This document shows, piece by piece, positions 1 to 64,000 of a stretch of DNA of 64,000 nt. The first letter of the stretch is position 1. Each line of letters opens with the position of its first letter. The notes beneath the pieces were generated by a model, which saw nothing but the letters and a program-made list of their open reading frames with translations, had not been told where the DNA came from and ran no database searches. The DNA is from Eublepharis macularius (lineage: Eukaryota; Chordata; Lepidosauria; Squamata; Eublepharidae). Position numbers and translations under genes: made by a program. The stretch lies in NCBI RefSeq assembly GCF_028583425.1, contig NC_072791.1, forward strand, positions 199,182,311-199,246,310, read 5' to 3'.

Positions 1-417
1 TTCTCATAGACACTCACACCCGCCCCCATTGGTGAGATGCTAGCTATTCTCCCAATGTGGGGCTGCACAGAAGGACGACGACGATAAACAGGGTTTCTCA
101 CCTGTAACTGTTGATCGTCGAGTCTCTTCTGTGCAGACACACATTCCCTCCCACCTGCCCCGCTGTGAGTGCTTGGTTTCTCCATTGTTTCTCAGGCGGC
201 TCAGGTGAACTGAGGGAATGCCGGGGACGTTCGGGTACTTGTACTTCGAAATTGGCGGGAACACCGGCGCGCATGCGCGGTGGGCCCGAACGTCCCCGTC
301 ACATTTCTAGAAGCTAAAAGAATCTTCTCCGCGGCTGGCCTGCGCCTGCGCAGTCCCAATGTGTGTCTGCACAGAAGAGACTCGACGATCAACAGTTACA
401 GGTGAGAAACCCTGTTT
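1..417 (+). mobile_element. 3' end of a DIRS-type retrotransposon (family distinct from the 29-35 kb copy)
   Basis: Positions 50-144 hold an internal complementary region (ICR): its first part (50-85) should match the missing 5' terminus, and its second part (86-144) is the reverse complement of the element's own 3' end (about 355-417). The 3' inverted terminal repeat runs from about 194 to 417 and ends near AAACCCTGTTT. The layout and several sequence blocks (GAACTGAGGG, CTGCGCCTGCGCAGTCCC, CACAGAAGA, AAACAGGGTT) parallel the full DIRS copy at 29092-35180. The coding body would lie upstream of the window, on the + strand, sense to DYNC1I2. Family assignment is by architecture and similarity to the complete copy. 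Confidence 0.8.
50..144 (+). repeat. DIRS internal complementary region
   Basis: The stretch 86-144 (from AAACAGGGTTTCTC) is the reverse complement of 355-417, so the two can pair over about 60 nt. 50-85 carries CCCAATGTGG and CTGCACAGAAG, which belong to the opposite terminus. In DIRS-1-type elements this region templates completion of the circular cDNA; here that role is inferred from family knowledge. Confidence 0.75.
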
Positions 418-20456
<20,039 letters not shown>

Positions 20457-20558
20457 AGCTTTCAGATAGGATCTAGTAGTGAACTGAGGGAGTGGGTTAG
20501 AGAGGGCATCAGAGTAGTAGCATGCATTAGCCTGCAGCAGAAAGTGGTGAAAACATTG

Positions 20559-20564
20559 AATAAA
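20559..20564 (+). terminator. Proximal poly(A) signal candidate
   Basis: AATAAA about 100 nt after the DYNC1I2 stop codon, a possible early polyadenylation site. Confidence 0.35.
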
Positions 20565-20975
20565 CCGTAGATTGACAAGTGTGTTTAAAGATCACTGAAA
20601 CAGATCTTGCCAAGTTGCTTTTTACTAGCTAAATCACTCAGCCTTAATCTGCCTGGTGTAACTTATTACTTAATCTTAACTTGGCAAGGAACTTGTTCTA
20701 CAGAAACACTAACAACATTGTATATTTAAAGTTATTTAGGGTGTCCTAATTTTCAGTGACATACAACTTTTTCTGAAAAATTAATTTATGTAAGCTTCTA
20801 AACAAGAGCCGTCCTCAGTTAAACTGACTGGCTGTGCAATGAGCATCAATCTCTGAAAGTATGTTACAGTTAATCGTATCTAACTGCTTAAGTAATGCAT
20901 GCATCTGTTCACAGTAACCTTTATCCTAATTATTACACAATAGGCTCCAGGCTACAGTGGTAGGTCATGTATGTG

Positions 20976-20981
20976 AATAAA
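20976..20981 (+). terminator. Poly(A) signal candidate of DYNC1I2
   Basis: AATAAA in GTGAATAAAAATATG, about 520 nt after the stop codon. Confidence 0.4.
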
Positions 20982-21093
20982 AATATGTACAACTTTAAAA
21001 AAATAATTTAGCAATAGAAACGTTCTACAACAACTATTAAGTACTTTGGATTTTTTTGTTAAACCTGTGCAGTATAGGCAAGAATTCTTTATA

Positions 21094-21099
21094 AATAAA
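21094..21099 (+). terminator. Distal poly(A) signal of DYNC1I2
   Basis: AATAAA in ATAAATAAACATTACATGA, followed within 50 nt by T/GT-rich sequence typical of a downstream element. It is the best candidate for the main 3' end. Confidence 0.55.
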
Positions 21100-21239
21100 C
21101 ATTACATGATCTTTTTCTCATGAGCTCTGGTCTAAAATCTTGTTTTTGTCTAAGAGCTGTTGTTGCCAGTTATTTATACAGGTGAGGAACCGTGTTGTGA
21201 GATATATAGGACCTGAACTATCTGCTGCCTTTAGTTTAT

Positions 21240-21433
21240 ATTAGTAGTAATAACTGCAGTTCTACACTGCTCTTCTAGACAGATTAGTGCCCCGCTCAGA
21301 GCAGTGAACAAAATGAGTGTTATTATTATCCTAACAATGGACCTGGGGTTGCTGAGCTCATGGCAGTAGTGGGATTCAAACCAACAGATTGTTCATTCGC
21401 AGCCCAGCCACTTAACCACTGTACTACAGCAGC
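21240..21433 (-). mobile_element. SINE, antisense
   Basis: Reads as a reversed tRNA-type SINE: CTACACTGCTCTTCTAGACAG and GCTCAGAGCAGTGAACAAA at the tail, GGGATTCAAACCAACAG (B-box complement) and AGCCACTTAACCACTGTACTAC (head complement). Confidence 0.55.
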
Positions 21434-22100
21434 TTGTAAAATCAAGTAATTTTAGTGAGAATAATGTGTGCACAAGCCAATCTACTCAAGCTAATAATTG
21501 CCCAGGATGATAATATAGCTGCAGGAAGCAGTTACCAGGAGATAATATGAATTAGGACCACAGTGCTGGGGAAGGGGGAGATCATTGCCTCATGCTCTGG
21601 CCCCACTGAAAATGCCCCCACTTCACTTTTAAGATCTGGTAGGGAAATGTGGCAAATGCCAGTAGTTTGCCTGCATTTGTCCTTACTAAGGCTTAAAGCA
21701 TCTGGAGGGTACGGAGGGCCAACAGACACGGCATAAAGGCCGAGCCCCTCTCGCCCGATGCCTCCTAGCACTGGGTTTCAGAGGGTTCCTGCTTTTGAGT
21801 ATAGAGGTTCCCTTCACTCACCACGGTTAGTAACCATTGACTGGACCTATCCTGCACTAATCTGTCTAACCCTCTTTTAAAGCTGTCTATTTTCATGGCT
21901 GTCACTACATCCACTGGCAGCAGATTCCACAATTTAATGATTCCATTCAGTGTTGCAGGCCCAATCCGTATTTCCTACCCCACACTGTTGTTGCTCTATC
22001 TAATACATTTTTATCCTGTCTTTCCTCCAGGGAAGTCAGAATGCTGTACATGGGTCTCCCCTCTTGTTTCATCCTCATAGCATTAGTCCTCTGAGGTAGG

Positions 22101-22531
22101 CAGGGGTCATTTCGTAGAAAAAGAGCGGGAGGAACTTATTCGCATAACTCATTCGCATAACTCATTAGCATATGCCACACCCCTTGACACCACCAGAAGT
22201 GTGTCATTAGCATAACTGATTTGCATGTGCCACACATCCTGGCTGTTTTGGACCCAATCTTGACCATTCAGGGCCGAAATTGGGCCCAAAATGGTGAAAG
22301 GGGGCTGAAAACGACCGAAAAGGGGCCCAAAATGGTCAAGTTCAGGCCGCTGCTGAGCGGGAGAGTGATCCACCACCCGTCAGAGGCCTGATCCAGGCTG
22401 TTTAGGCCCCAATCCAGGCTGAAACGGGCCCAAAATGGCCGAGAGTCAGGTGGGCGGGGCCACCTGACGTGACCTCTTTGGGGAACTGCTGGAACTGCGT
22501 TCCTGCACGTTCCCCCTCGAAATGAGCCCTG
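22101..22531. mobile_element. Non-autonomous hAT-type DNA element with intact 8-bp target duplication
   Basis: Terminal inverted repeats CAGGGGTCATTTCG and its near complement CGAAATGAGCCCTG bound a 431-bp element. The host octamer GAGGTAGG is present on both sides (22093-22100 and 22532-22539). An 8-bp duplication and CAGGG ends are typical of the hAT superfamily. The interior has GGGCCCAAAATGG-type repeats and no transposase. Confidence 0.8.
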
Positions 22532-22575
22532 GAGGTAGGGTAGGCTGAGAGTAAATGACCCAAGGCCAGTCTAAA

Positions 22576-22690
22576 GAAGTGAGCAGTGACTCACGAAAGC
22601 TCATATCCTACCACAAATTTTGTTAGTCTTCTAGGTGACACTGGAATCTTGCTCTGCTACTGACAGACTAACACCACTACCCATCTTGAT
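22576..22690. repeat. Squamate interspersed repeat, unclassified
   Basis: Contains ACTCACGAAAGCTCATATCCTACCACAAATTTTGTTAGTCTTCTAGGTG, a recurrent phrase whose variants also occur near 27440-27600, 40820-40925, 60003-60090 and 63243-63430 of this window. The flanks CCCAAGGCCAG and TCCAAGGCTAC look like an imperfect target duplication. Confidence 0.45.
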
Positions 22691-24294
22691 CCAAGGCTAC
22701 CCGTGGTGGAGTGAGGGTTGAGCTGGGTCTCCCAGATCTCACTCTAACAAATACACCAGGCCAGCACCTAAATTACACTTTGGGGGATCCAGTAATTTAC
22801 TTATTTATGTTTATAGTCAGTCTTTCTCACTGAGACTCAAGGCAGATTACACAATGCAAATCAATCCAATCAATGGAAGAATTGATTGTCACATGTAGTT
22901 TGGCCCTTTATATTTTTGACAATAACTGAAAGTTGTTTAGTTAATTTACCTATATCATGCAAGTCTGTAGTTTCTTTGGGCTTCCTTCCTTTTTTGTTGT
23001 ATTCATTTTATATAGATGTAACACTTCCATCATCTTATATGTTTAGCCAAGTGGCCTGAATCTGCAGATACTTAAGCCTGTAGATCAGGGCCTCTTAGAA
23101 ACACAATAGAAGTTTCTGCTACTTGGGGCAACCTGGAGGTTGCAGAAAAATAAAAAAATAAAAAAATATGCATTGGGGGCTTAACCCCCCAACCCTCCCC
23201 AAAACAACAGCAAACACTGTGCACAGGTGCTATTTACCCACCTGCTATTACAATGTGTATCAGAGCAGCCCCATGAAGTCCAGGTGACATCGGCATGTCC
23301 AGATACCTCCAGAATGGCAGGCCCCATTGTGACCCCCACCCCCATACACTTCTCTGGGACACATGAAGCAGGTTGGTAGACAGAAAAGGAGACAGCACTG
23401 GGATAACACCTCTTCTTTCTGCAGCAGCTCAAAAGTCCCAGAGGAGGCAATAGGGTGGGGAAGACGGTTCTCTGGACTCCACCCCCCTTCTCCCTTCAAC
23501 ACAGGAATCTATTACAGGCAATTTTTGATCCTTAAAAATTTCTGCAAGGCCTGATCTACATGGCTGATGTGGATGGGGGGTGTGCGGTTCATGGCAATTT
23601 TTAAACTTCTAAAATCACCTGTAAAATGGCATCAGGGCAGTAGCAGAAGAGAAAAGGGAAGCTCAAACTTACAAGGAGGAAGGGAATGGAGGAGAGTGGG
23701 TGGGTTGGTGTATGTGTGGGGGAGTTACAGGCAAGGGGGGGGAAGAGTTACAGGGAAAGTTGGGAGGGTGGAAGGGGGCACTTTTTTCACTCCCCTTTTC
23801 CACCCTTCTTCCAAACACCTTTCCCCTTTATTCCCTTCAAAGACCCTTTCCCTTTGGAGAGAGGTGCAAAAGTGAATGGGCTTAGGGAGATCTCTGTGAA
23901 GGGAGGGGAGCCTGGAAACCTGACAATTTTTGCAGAACCCCCACTTGTCATTTATATTCCCAAACACGGATTTATTTCTTGGATTAGCATATTGCATTAA
24001 CAGCATGTGATTTAGAATTTTCTATTTGGTGCTTTCATAATTTGGTTGATTCTAATGTATCCCAAATATATAATTGCCCATAGACTCCTGCAGGCTGTGT
24101 GTTGGAGCCAGTAATCTATCAACAGAAAGTGCTGACAGATGCAGATCTTTCCTTTGTTCCTCCTGCTTTCAGCAGACCCAATTTCTGAACATTGATTTCT
24201 ATGATCATAGGTCTCCCATGATCTATTAGCCACTTGGGTCAGGAAGCTGCCTGATGAGAGAGAGAGAGGGCAAAATCTCCCGTCTTCAAGATGT

Positions 24295-24459
24295 GGCTGT
24301 GGCTCAGTGGTGGAGCATCTGCTTTGTATGCAGGTCCATTCTTTAGAATCTCCATTTAAAAAGACAGGCAGTAGGGGACTTTTTAAATCTCTGCCCGAGA
24401 CTCTGGAGAGGGGCTGCCACTCGGAGCAGACAATATTGACCTTGATAAACCAGCTTCAC
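24295..24459 (+). mobile_element. tRNA-derived SINE
   Basis: Head GGCTGTGGCTCAGTGGTGGAGC (A box) and GCATCTGCTTTGTATGCAGG, followed by a body with CTCTGGAGAGGGGCTGCCACTC and TATTGACCTTGAT. The B-box part is partly lost. Confidence 0.75.
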
Positions 24460-24700
24460 TGGTTTGGTGTAGTGGAAGTGGCAGGACTCTAATCTGGAGA
24501 ACCAGGTTTGATTCTCCACTCCTCTGCTTGAAGCCAGCTGGGTGACCTTGGGTCAGTCACAGCTCTTTGGAGCAATCTCAGCCCCACCCACCTCACAGGG
24601 TGATTGTTGTGGGGATAATATAACAATACACCTTGTAAACCGCTCTGAGTGGGTGTTAAATTGCCCTGAAGGGCAGTATATAAATTGAATGTTATTATAT
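24458..24700 (+). mobile_element. Sauria-type SINE
   Basis: Head GGTTTGGTGTAGTGGAAGTGGCAGGACTCTAATCTGG, B-box-like GGTTTGATTCTCCACTCC, conserved middle TGACCTTGGGTCAGTCACAGC and CCACCTCACAGGG, and tail CCGCTCTGAGTGGG...GGGCAGTATATAAATTGAATG. It sits immediately downstream of another SINE. Confidence 0.8.
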
Positions 24701-25967
24701 TTCCTTTTCTGGAAGTGCTGCTCAACTGATGGAAGGGGGTTTCACTTCCTTCTCTGCAGCACACACAGGGCTATTAGACCGTGCAGTTCCTGGGACCTCA
24801 AGAATCAAACTTCCAGGGGTCAAAAGGAACTGTTCTGGGGAGGGGGGACCACCGCTAAAAATCTACATCCACCAGCACCTTCCATTGATGGATTGCTGGA
24901 TCCAACCCTGTAATTTTGGGAAGTAGGTCATGATGCGCTGTTCTTTATTTGAAAACAGTCTGTTCCATGTCCAGGTAGAGTTTTTAAATTAAATGGCACC
25001 AATTAAGAAAGTGTATTGATATGGCAGTGAATGGCATCTAATAAATGGTGTGATTCTTTTTTTAAATCATCACTCTACGAAGAGGATAGTGAGCTTTCCA
25101 TTGTGACAGTGTTTAGTACAATGATTGTTGTATTTCCCACTTGAAATGTTAGGCTTAGCAATATTGACATATATAGCAAATTACCTATATCAAATTGATA
25201 CTGTTTGGCACTCCAAATTGCTTTCCTTCAAATGCATTATGTACTTCAGCTACACTCGATAAACTCTACGAAGTTTCTATATGATTTTCTAACTTTTCTG
25301 TTTCACATGCCCACACTCACCCACCCACACTGTGTTTTTACCCACCTTGGTCACTGCTTTGGGCTGGTATTATTGCCTGCCATCTTAACCTGAAGGGAAC
25401 TATTTTATTTATCATGGCCATTTTTAATATTCCAATGCCCCACCCCCTTTCGGTTATAAGAAAGCTTAGTTAATAGCTGGCTGGACTGCTCATAGGTATC
25501 TCCTTGTTCCTTTTGTCATGGTATACTTAGACAACTAGTTTAGCTTTATTTTGGACCACATGATTGTATTTTTTTTTTTTACTGTTGGTCAATAGAGATA
25601 CTTGAATAAAAACCTTAATGTTTCTTGACAGGTTTGTTTTTCCAGACTCTATTGGACTAGTAATAGTATCTGCTACTTGTCTTTAAACGGAGCTCTTGTT
25701 TTCCTTCTCTTTCTGTTGCCACTTTTGGGAGGAACACGGCAGTATGTGAAACACCCTCTTGGTCTCATTTCTCCACTTAAAATTCTTTAAGTCACTGGGT
25801 TTATTCTAACTTTCAAAAAGTGCCTGTTCCTCCTGTTTGTCGTAGTGAATACTGTCAACACTTCCTTACTCGCATAGCTTGTTTTTTGCACTCCTGTTTT
25901 TAATTTTCGTTTCTTCTTAAGCATCTACGTTTTCTTTTCTAACAAGCGCTATCCATGTTATATGTAA

Positions 25968-26172
25968 GGGCTGTGGCTCAGGGGTAGAGCCACTGCTTCA
26001 CATGCAGCAGGCCCCAGGTTCAAGCCCTGGCACCTCCGGCTAAAAAGATCAGGTGGTAGATGATGTGAAAGAACTCCACCTGAACCCCTGGAGAGCTGCT
26101 GCCAGTCTGGGTAGGTGATAAGGACTTTGATGGACCAAGGGACTGATTGCGTATAAAGCAGCTTCATGTGTT
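25968..26172 (+). mobile_element. tRNA-derived SINE, well preserved
   Basis: A box GGCTGTGGCTCAGGGGTAGAGC and B box GGTTCAAGCCC are intact, about 35 nt apart as in a tRNA. The body has GGAGAGCTGCTGCCAGTCTGGG, and the end is TTGATGGACCAAGGGACTGAT...AAAGCAGCTTCATGTGTTTG. It is the best copy of this family in the window. Confidence 0.85.
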
Positions 26173-27200
26173 TGTCTCTACAACAGCTGCACATTCAGCT
26201 CGAGTATGACATGTGCTTCTCCATTTCCCACAACGGAGACTGATGCTGAACAGGGATGCTCACTTGGCTTGCTTTATGTCCAGTCCCTCTCTCTCTCACC
26301 ACCACCCCCTGGCTCCTATTGAGGCTAAATAGTGAAAACCAGGAAAAAACTTACTTTATCAAAGAGCTTTTGTAGGAAAAACAGCCCCATTATCCTTACA
26401 GGTCACTTTCAAAATCCTCTTCTTAAGTAGCCACTCTTTCCTTTTGGTTTATTTTGGCAGCTAGCCTCCCCTCCCCTCCAGGACACCCACTTCTTATGGG
26501 AGTGATTGTAAGAGCTTTTATTTCCAAACCACCTGCCCCACAACCAAGAGAAGCTTTTGTTAATATATTTCCTTTCCTTGATGTAACAATAGGCTATGTA
26601 GTCTGTTAAACTGGTTGACGTGGTTGCAATACTGCTGTTGCTTTCTCAACTACGGGTAAGAGAACCAGAGGTTCTCCCTTGTCCTTCACTCTTTCCCTTT
26701 TTAATACAATACCTTCCCTCCACCCCTGGCCACAATTTCACATTTGAAGTGTATCAGTGCAAACTAGGTTCCCTCAAAAACATGGTTTGCTAACCTACTT
26801 CAAGCCATGGTTTTGATTTAAGCAGTTACTAAAAAGCAGAGCCTAGTCTTCCATTGGTGGACAGGAATGGAACTTTTTTCAACCAAGTCTTACATTGCCC
26901 ATCATCAATTATTCTTAACTTCACCAATTTCCTCCCAAAAGGGAGGTCAAAAATAGGTCAAGGGAAACTAAGCTGAATCAGCAGGATTTAGGAGCCACAA
27001 TCTTTCAGTCTCTTTCCAGCTTTCACCCCAATCTGGCTCACAAGTAGGTCTTTTTTAAACATGAAGCCTATCAGTTAGAATCCTCGAGTACAAAATACTG
27101 ATGATATACAGCGTTAGAAAAACAGGGATTTTCAGAAAATAAAATATAGTTAATTTATACACTATTTGATATTAGTTGCTGAACACAATGATCTCTCTTA

Positions 27201-27305
27201 TAGTGAATCAGACCATCGGTGTCACTATTGTCTACTTAGACTGGTAGCAGCTCTCCAGGTTCTCAATCAGAGAAGTTTCATGAAACCTTTTAACTGGAGA
27301 AACCC
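27201..27305 (-). mobile_element. tRNA-derived SINE, antisense fragment
   Basis: Reversed body of the same family: GAATCAGACCATCGGTG, TGGTAGCAGCTCTCCAGG and CTTTTAACTGGAGA. The tRNA head is missing. Confidence 0.55.
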
Positions 27306-27439
27306 TCTCTAAATATGTATCATTGCCTTAACAAATTCCCTTAAATAGGAACAGAAGTCTGACAGTCAGGAAAAGCACCAAACCATTTGTTATTGTTCAT
27401 TTGCAAATGATAGGGCAGATCTTTTTCCACTGAGCAACT

Positions 27440-27600
27440 CTTGACCATTGCAGCAAAATAAAAATAAAAGGCCCATGGCACCTTAGCCTTTATCAATTAT
27501 TTCTATATGATCTCCAGGTATCTGAAGAAATGAGCTCTGTAACTCATGAAAACCCATATAGAAATAAATGAACGTCTAAGGTGCCACTGGATTTTGTTTT
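27440..27600. repeat. Squamate interspersed repeat, unclassified
   Basis: Contains CATGGCACCTTAGCC near one end and GTCTAAGGTGCCACTGGATTTTG near the other, in inverted arrangement, related to the phrase at 22576-22690. Confidence 0.35.
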
Positions 27601-28444
27601 ATTCAACCCTTGACTGATCAAGTTGAAGAGGGGTTGCCTGTCATTTGGAGAGTCCCTGCAACAGCAAAAGAAAAGCATCCCTGCTAGAAGTATTACAAAT
27701 AGAGACCGTCAAATATTACAATTAAACCACAACAAACAAGTCAAGGGACCGTATGAAAAGCAAAAGTCACAGCTGTTTCTTGAGATACTGTTTAAATGGT
27801 GTTCCAATACAACCCCTGGCACCAATACAAGATTAGTTACAATTTTTGCATCTCAAATTATTCCTTGACTTGCTCTGTTGTTGCATTTCACAACATTTTT
27901 TAACATTGTCTTCATTTGCAATATTCATTTTCCAACATATATCTTTTATTTTGCTTTCAGCTGCTTTTCCATTGTCCCTTAAGCCATACTGGAATTTTTC
28001 TGCATCTATGTTGAGAATCTGGTTTGTTTTATACATTGCTTTAAATTGTTCTTTTCAAATTGTGATTCTGTACATTTGGGAGAATTTGCCTCAACTGTTC
28101 TCTTTTGATTTTTTAAAAACAAGATTAAACTTTGAAACATTTGACATGCACAACTGCAGAAGTTCAAGACAGCTGAGACCTCTCTGCATGTACACAATGT
28201 ATAAAAATGGCTAAGGCACGAGGCATTTTTAGAATAACTAGAGGGCATCACTTCAAAATTTCTAGTGGTGTGATCACATTGCCATAGGCTACCTAATGGG
28301 CATGGTTTTTCCTGCTATCTCACAACTGTCCTGCTTTTTTCATTTTCCACCTCCAGTGATGAAGTGCTGGATACCAAAAAGATCATTAACCTTCTATTTA
28401 AAAGGTTGCAGCTCAACAGGTAAAAAACTAAGAAAATGAAGCAG

Positions 28445-28865
28445 AGTGGTTTTAAATAAATTTTATTTCCACATGATTTTTAATAAAACACTTTCAAAAC
28501 ATTCTGTACATTTCAAACCATTTGGAACCGCAATACCTGTTTCTACAAATGCCATTGCATCAATGCCACGATGATGTCTCTGTACAAAGATGTACAATAT
28601 GTACAGTAACATGGAGTGCAAAAAAAATCTGTGCAAAGCCAAGCCTTGGTTATTAATTCATGCCACTGGGCAGAGGGTAAAAGGTCTATGCGTAGAACTT
28701 AAAAGCTTGAATCAGTCTCCCGTGTGCAAATGATTAGTTGCGTTTCGTATAGAAAGGAGCGATTCGATGTCAAACTCTCCGTCCAGCTAGAGTATCATGC
28801 AGCTGACTGGAGGAGAAAAAAAAATATGTCCACTGCACCACTTTGGTTTGGCTCAAAAGGTCAGC
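28445..28865 (-). other. SLC25A12: SLC25A12 3' untranslated region
   Basis: About 420 nt downstream (on the - strand) of the SLC25A12 stop codon, ending just past an AATAAA on the - strand. It contains no recognisable repeat. Confidence 0.65.
28462..28467 (-). terminator. Poly(A) signal of SLC25A12
   Basis: TTTATT on the + strand, which is AATAAA on the - strand, about 400 nt after the stop codon. Confidence 0.6.
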
Positions 28866-62532
<33,667 letters not shown>

Positions 62533-62581
62533 CTGTAAGATTGCTGTGAGTCAAGAAAAGAGAAGGGAAACAATCAGGCAT

Positions 62582-62602
62582 ACACACACACACACACACA
62601 CA
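62582..62602. repeat. (AC)n microsatellite
   Basis: Short AC run of about 10 units, next to an SLC25A12 exon. Confidence 0.85.
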
Positions 62603-62828
62603 AAACGTGAAAAAGCTGTACAAGAATTGAAAGCAGCAACTGTGCATGGAGCATTTGTAAAACTGAGAGTAAAAAAACCAAATCAGACAGTATAACAACA
62701 TATTGGTATAGATTTGTGGAATATGGTTCAAAAAGAAAATCTTAATATTCTGGGATGTGCTTGGGGTTTATCCCCCCCAAAACACATCTATTCGGTCAGG
62801 TACTGCATGGAATGGGAAAGTAACACAG

Positions 62829-62978
62829 TGGCTTATTCCGCACACGTTGGATAATGCACTTTCAATGCACTTTATCAATCGTTTAAGGTGGATTTTTTGT
62901 TCTGCACACAAAAAAATCTGTTCCAAATGATCTATAAAGAGGACTGGAAGTGCATTATCCAACATGTGCGGAATCACC
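62829..62978. mobile_element. MITE-like palindromic element
   Basis: Inverted ends GGCTTATTCCGCACACGTTGGATAATGCAC and GTGCATTATCCAACATGTGCGGAATCACC enclose about 90 nt. The ATTCCGCAC end motif is shared with the foldback at 55590. Confidence 0.65.
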
Positions 62979-63242
62979 AAGTGTTTTGGCTCAAGCATTT
63001 AATTATTGCACCCAGAATGACTGGCTCAAATGTGGAAGCAAGAAACAATCCTGGCATTGAGGCAATGGTTGAATAGGGTTTGGTCAATAATGATTAGTAA
63101 TAAGATTACTATGTATAGATATATGTAGACATGGATATTATGATCAATGTAGAAATCGGTAGAAACTTGGTTACCTTTCATTAACTATTGGAACTGGGAA
63201 AATCCGTTTTGACTGCTATTTAAGAAACTCTTTATATAGTTA

Positions 63243-63430
63243 GATTCAGGCACGTAAACATGTTGGTCTGTAGTAGAAGACCAAGATCCAGTAGCACCTT
63301 AAAGACCAACTAGATATCCAGGATGTGAGCTTTCAAGAGTCAGAGCTAACAAAGGGAACTATCATTCTCAAAAGCCCATACTCTGGAAACCTAGTTGATC
63401 TTCAGGGTGTTATTGGACCCAAATCTTGCT
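63243..63430. repeat. Squamate interspersed repeat, unclassified
   Basis: GTTGGTCTGTAGTAGAAGACCAAGATCCAGTAGCACCTTAAAG, AGCTTTCAAGAGTCAGAGC, ACTCTGGAAACCTAGTTGATC and ATTGGACCCAAATCTTGCTCTT: related to the repeats near 22600 and 60003. Confidence 0.45.
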
Positions 63431-64000
63431 CTTTGTATAGTTGTTTGTTTGAAATTTTTTAACGTCTGATGTATAACGTGTTATAATTTTGTTGTTTTGG
63501 TGGCAGCGAGTAAGGCCGTAGAATGGTATGCTTGTTAAAATAGGATATATATTTATTTTAAAGTGAAAAATAAATAATAAAAAGACAAAAAGGGAGCACC
63601 ACTTTTTCATATGGAACCTTTTCCATTTAGATCACCTGATGCCCATAATTCAAAGACAGCATGAATGAAAAGCGACTATTTTGTTAAGCTGTGTCTACTT
63701 ATTTTCCCTCCCAAAGGTACAGAGCACTCCACAAACTTTTAAGTTAAACATAAGCCTTTTCTCATACATTACATTCACCTGTACCCAATGCATCCTTACA
63801 TAGTAGGAGTGTGTGCTGCCTGTGATGTTCCCAATATGCATGACTGCCATTTTGTGTGGGCAATGTTTAAGTTTTCTATGTATGTAGAGCTTTGGTACAT
63901 GCTAAACAATACCTTGATCAATTCAGTGGTCAGTTCACACGACCCAAACTATTAAGTGCAAGCATGTTGCCCTTGTTCACACAAGATGGTGATCATGCAT

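Larger units (their letters stand above)
20457..21115 (+). other. DYNC1I2: DYNC1I2 3' untranslated region
   Basis: About 660 nt after the TAA. AT-rich, with three AATAAA hexamers, the last followed by a T-rich, GTTTTTGT-containing stretch. The end position is inferred from the last hexamer. Confidence 0.65.
22005..22770 (-). mobile_element. Sauria-type SINE split by two later insertions
   Basis: Three SINE pieces in antisense order: about 22005-22100 (TTTTATCCTGTCTTTCCTCCAGGGAAG, tail side), 22532-22575 (GAGGTAGGGTAGGCTGAGAG...CCCAAGGCCAG) and about 22690-22770 (CCAAGGCTACC...GGGTCTCCCAGATC, head side). They are separated by the hAT-type element at 22101-22531 and by another repeat at about 22576-22690. 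Confidence 0.6.
21116..28444. other. Intergenic region between convergent genes
   Basis: About 7.3 kb between the two 3' ends. It holds several SINEs, a nested hAT-type element and an amniote-type repeat at about 21780-21990 (CACTACATCCACTGGCAGCAGATTCCACAATTTAATGA). Unrecognised GC- and AT-rich stretches lie at 23100-24240 and 24700-25960. No gene is supported: the short frames in 23.2-24.0 kb are purine-rich low-complexity sequence. Confidence 0.5.
62533..64000 (-). other. SLC25A12 intron, to window end
   Basis: Contains an AC microsatellite, a MITE-like palindrome and a squamate repeat at about 63243-63430 (AGACCAAGATCCAGTAGCACCTTAAAGACCAACTAG). I found no further SLC25A12 exon. 63440-63600 could be the 3' end of another repeat (AT-rich, ending AATAATAAAAAGACAAAAAG). 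Confidence 0.5.

Noticed and set aside
22101..22531. CpG-island promoter
   Set aside because: The GC-rich stretch is the interior of a transposable element with defined ends and target duplication.
25968..26040. A functional tRNA gene
   Set aside because: A and B boxes are present, but no acceptor-stem pairing is evident and the tRNA-like part continues into a SINE body repeated elsewhere in the window.

Overview
The window is vertebrate nuclear DNA, almost certainly from a squamate reptile (a lizard). It holds parts of two well-conserved, spliced, convergent genes. On the + strand are the last 13 coding exons of DYNC1I2 (cytoplasmic dynein 1 intermediate chain 2; exons 2224-20456, 3'UTR to about 21115). 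On the - strand are the last 9 coding exons of SLC25A12 (mitochondrial aspartate/glutamate carrier, aralar; exons 62532 down to 28866, 3'UTR to about 28445). The tail-to-tail order matches the known amniote DYNC1I2-SLC25A12 neighbourhood. Every exon was placed by eye from AG/GT boundaries, and codon phase closes at every junction. The paralogous pair DYNC1I1/SLC25A13 was excluded by the dynein chain's C-terminus. The lizard assignment rests on the repeats: Sauria-type tRNA SINEs, a second tRNA SINE family, a 5S-derived SINE, RTE-BovB, CR1, Penelope-like and DIRS elements.

Layout. 1-417: 3' end of a DIRS retrotransposon in a DYNC1I2 intron. 418-20456: DYNC1I2 exons and introns, with a perfect ~100-bp-arm foldback at 4611-4824 and a Penelope-type inverted pair at 3471-3586. 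20457-28444: 3'UTR, then intergenic DNA full of nested SINEs and a hAT-type element with an intact 8-bp target duplication. 28445-29064: SLC25A12 3'UTR and last coding exon. 29092-35180: a nearly complete DIRS element (gag, RT/RNase H/MT-like, tyrosine recombinase, inverted terminal repeats, internal complementary region) in the last SLC25A12 intron. 35180-64000: the remaining SLC25A12 exons in large repeat-rich introns, with LINE, SINE, foldback and Penelope-type insertions and microsatellites.

The most interesting material is the DIRS element. Its internal complementary region is a head-to-tail copy of both termini. Its gag and pol reading frames are in phase, separated by one UGA followed by CGG, a known readthrough context. 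Its recombinase is broken by a frameshift in a G7 tract just before the catalytic tyrosine. It sits only 27 nt upstream of the SLC25A12 last-exon splice acceptor. A second, diverged DIRS family at the window start repeats the same terminal architecture. The Penelope-type palindrome carries a hammerhead-ribozyme-like core. I see no evidence of a wholly new multi-gene system; the novelty is in mobile-element structure and its contact with host splicing.
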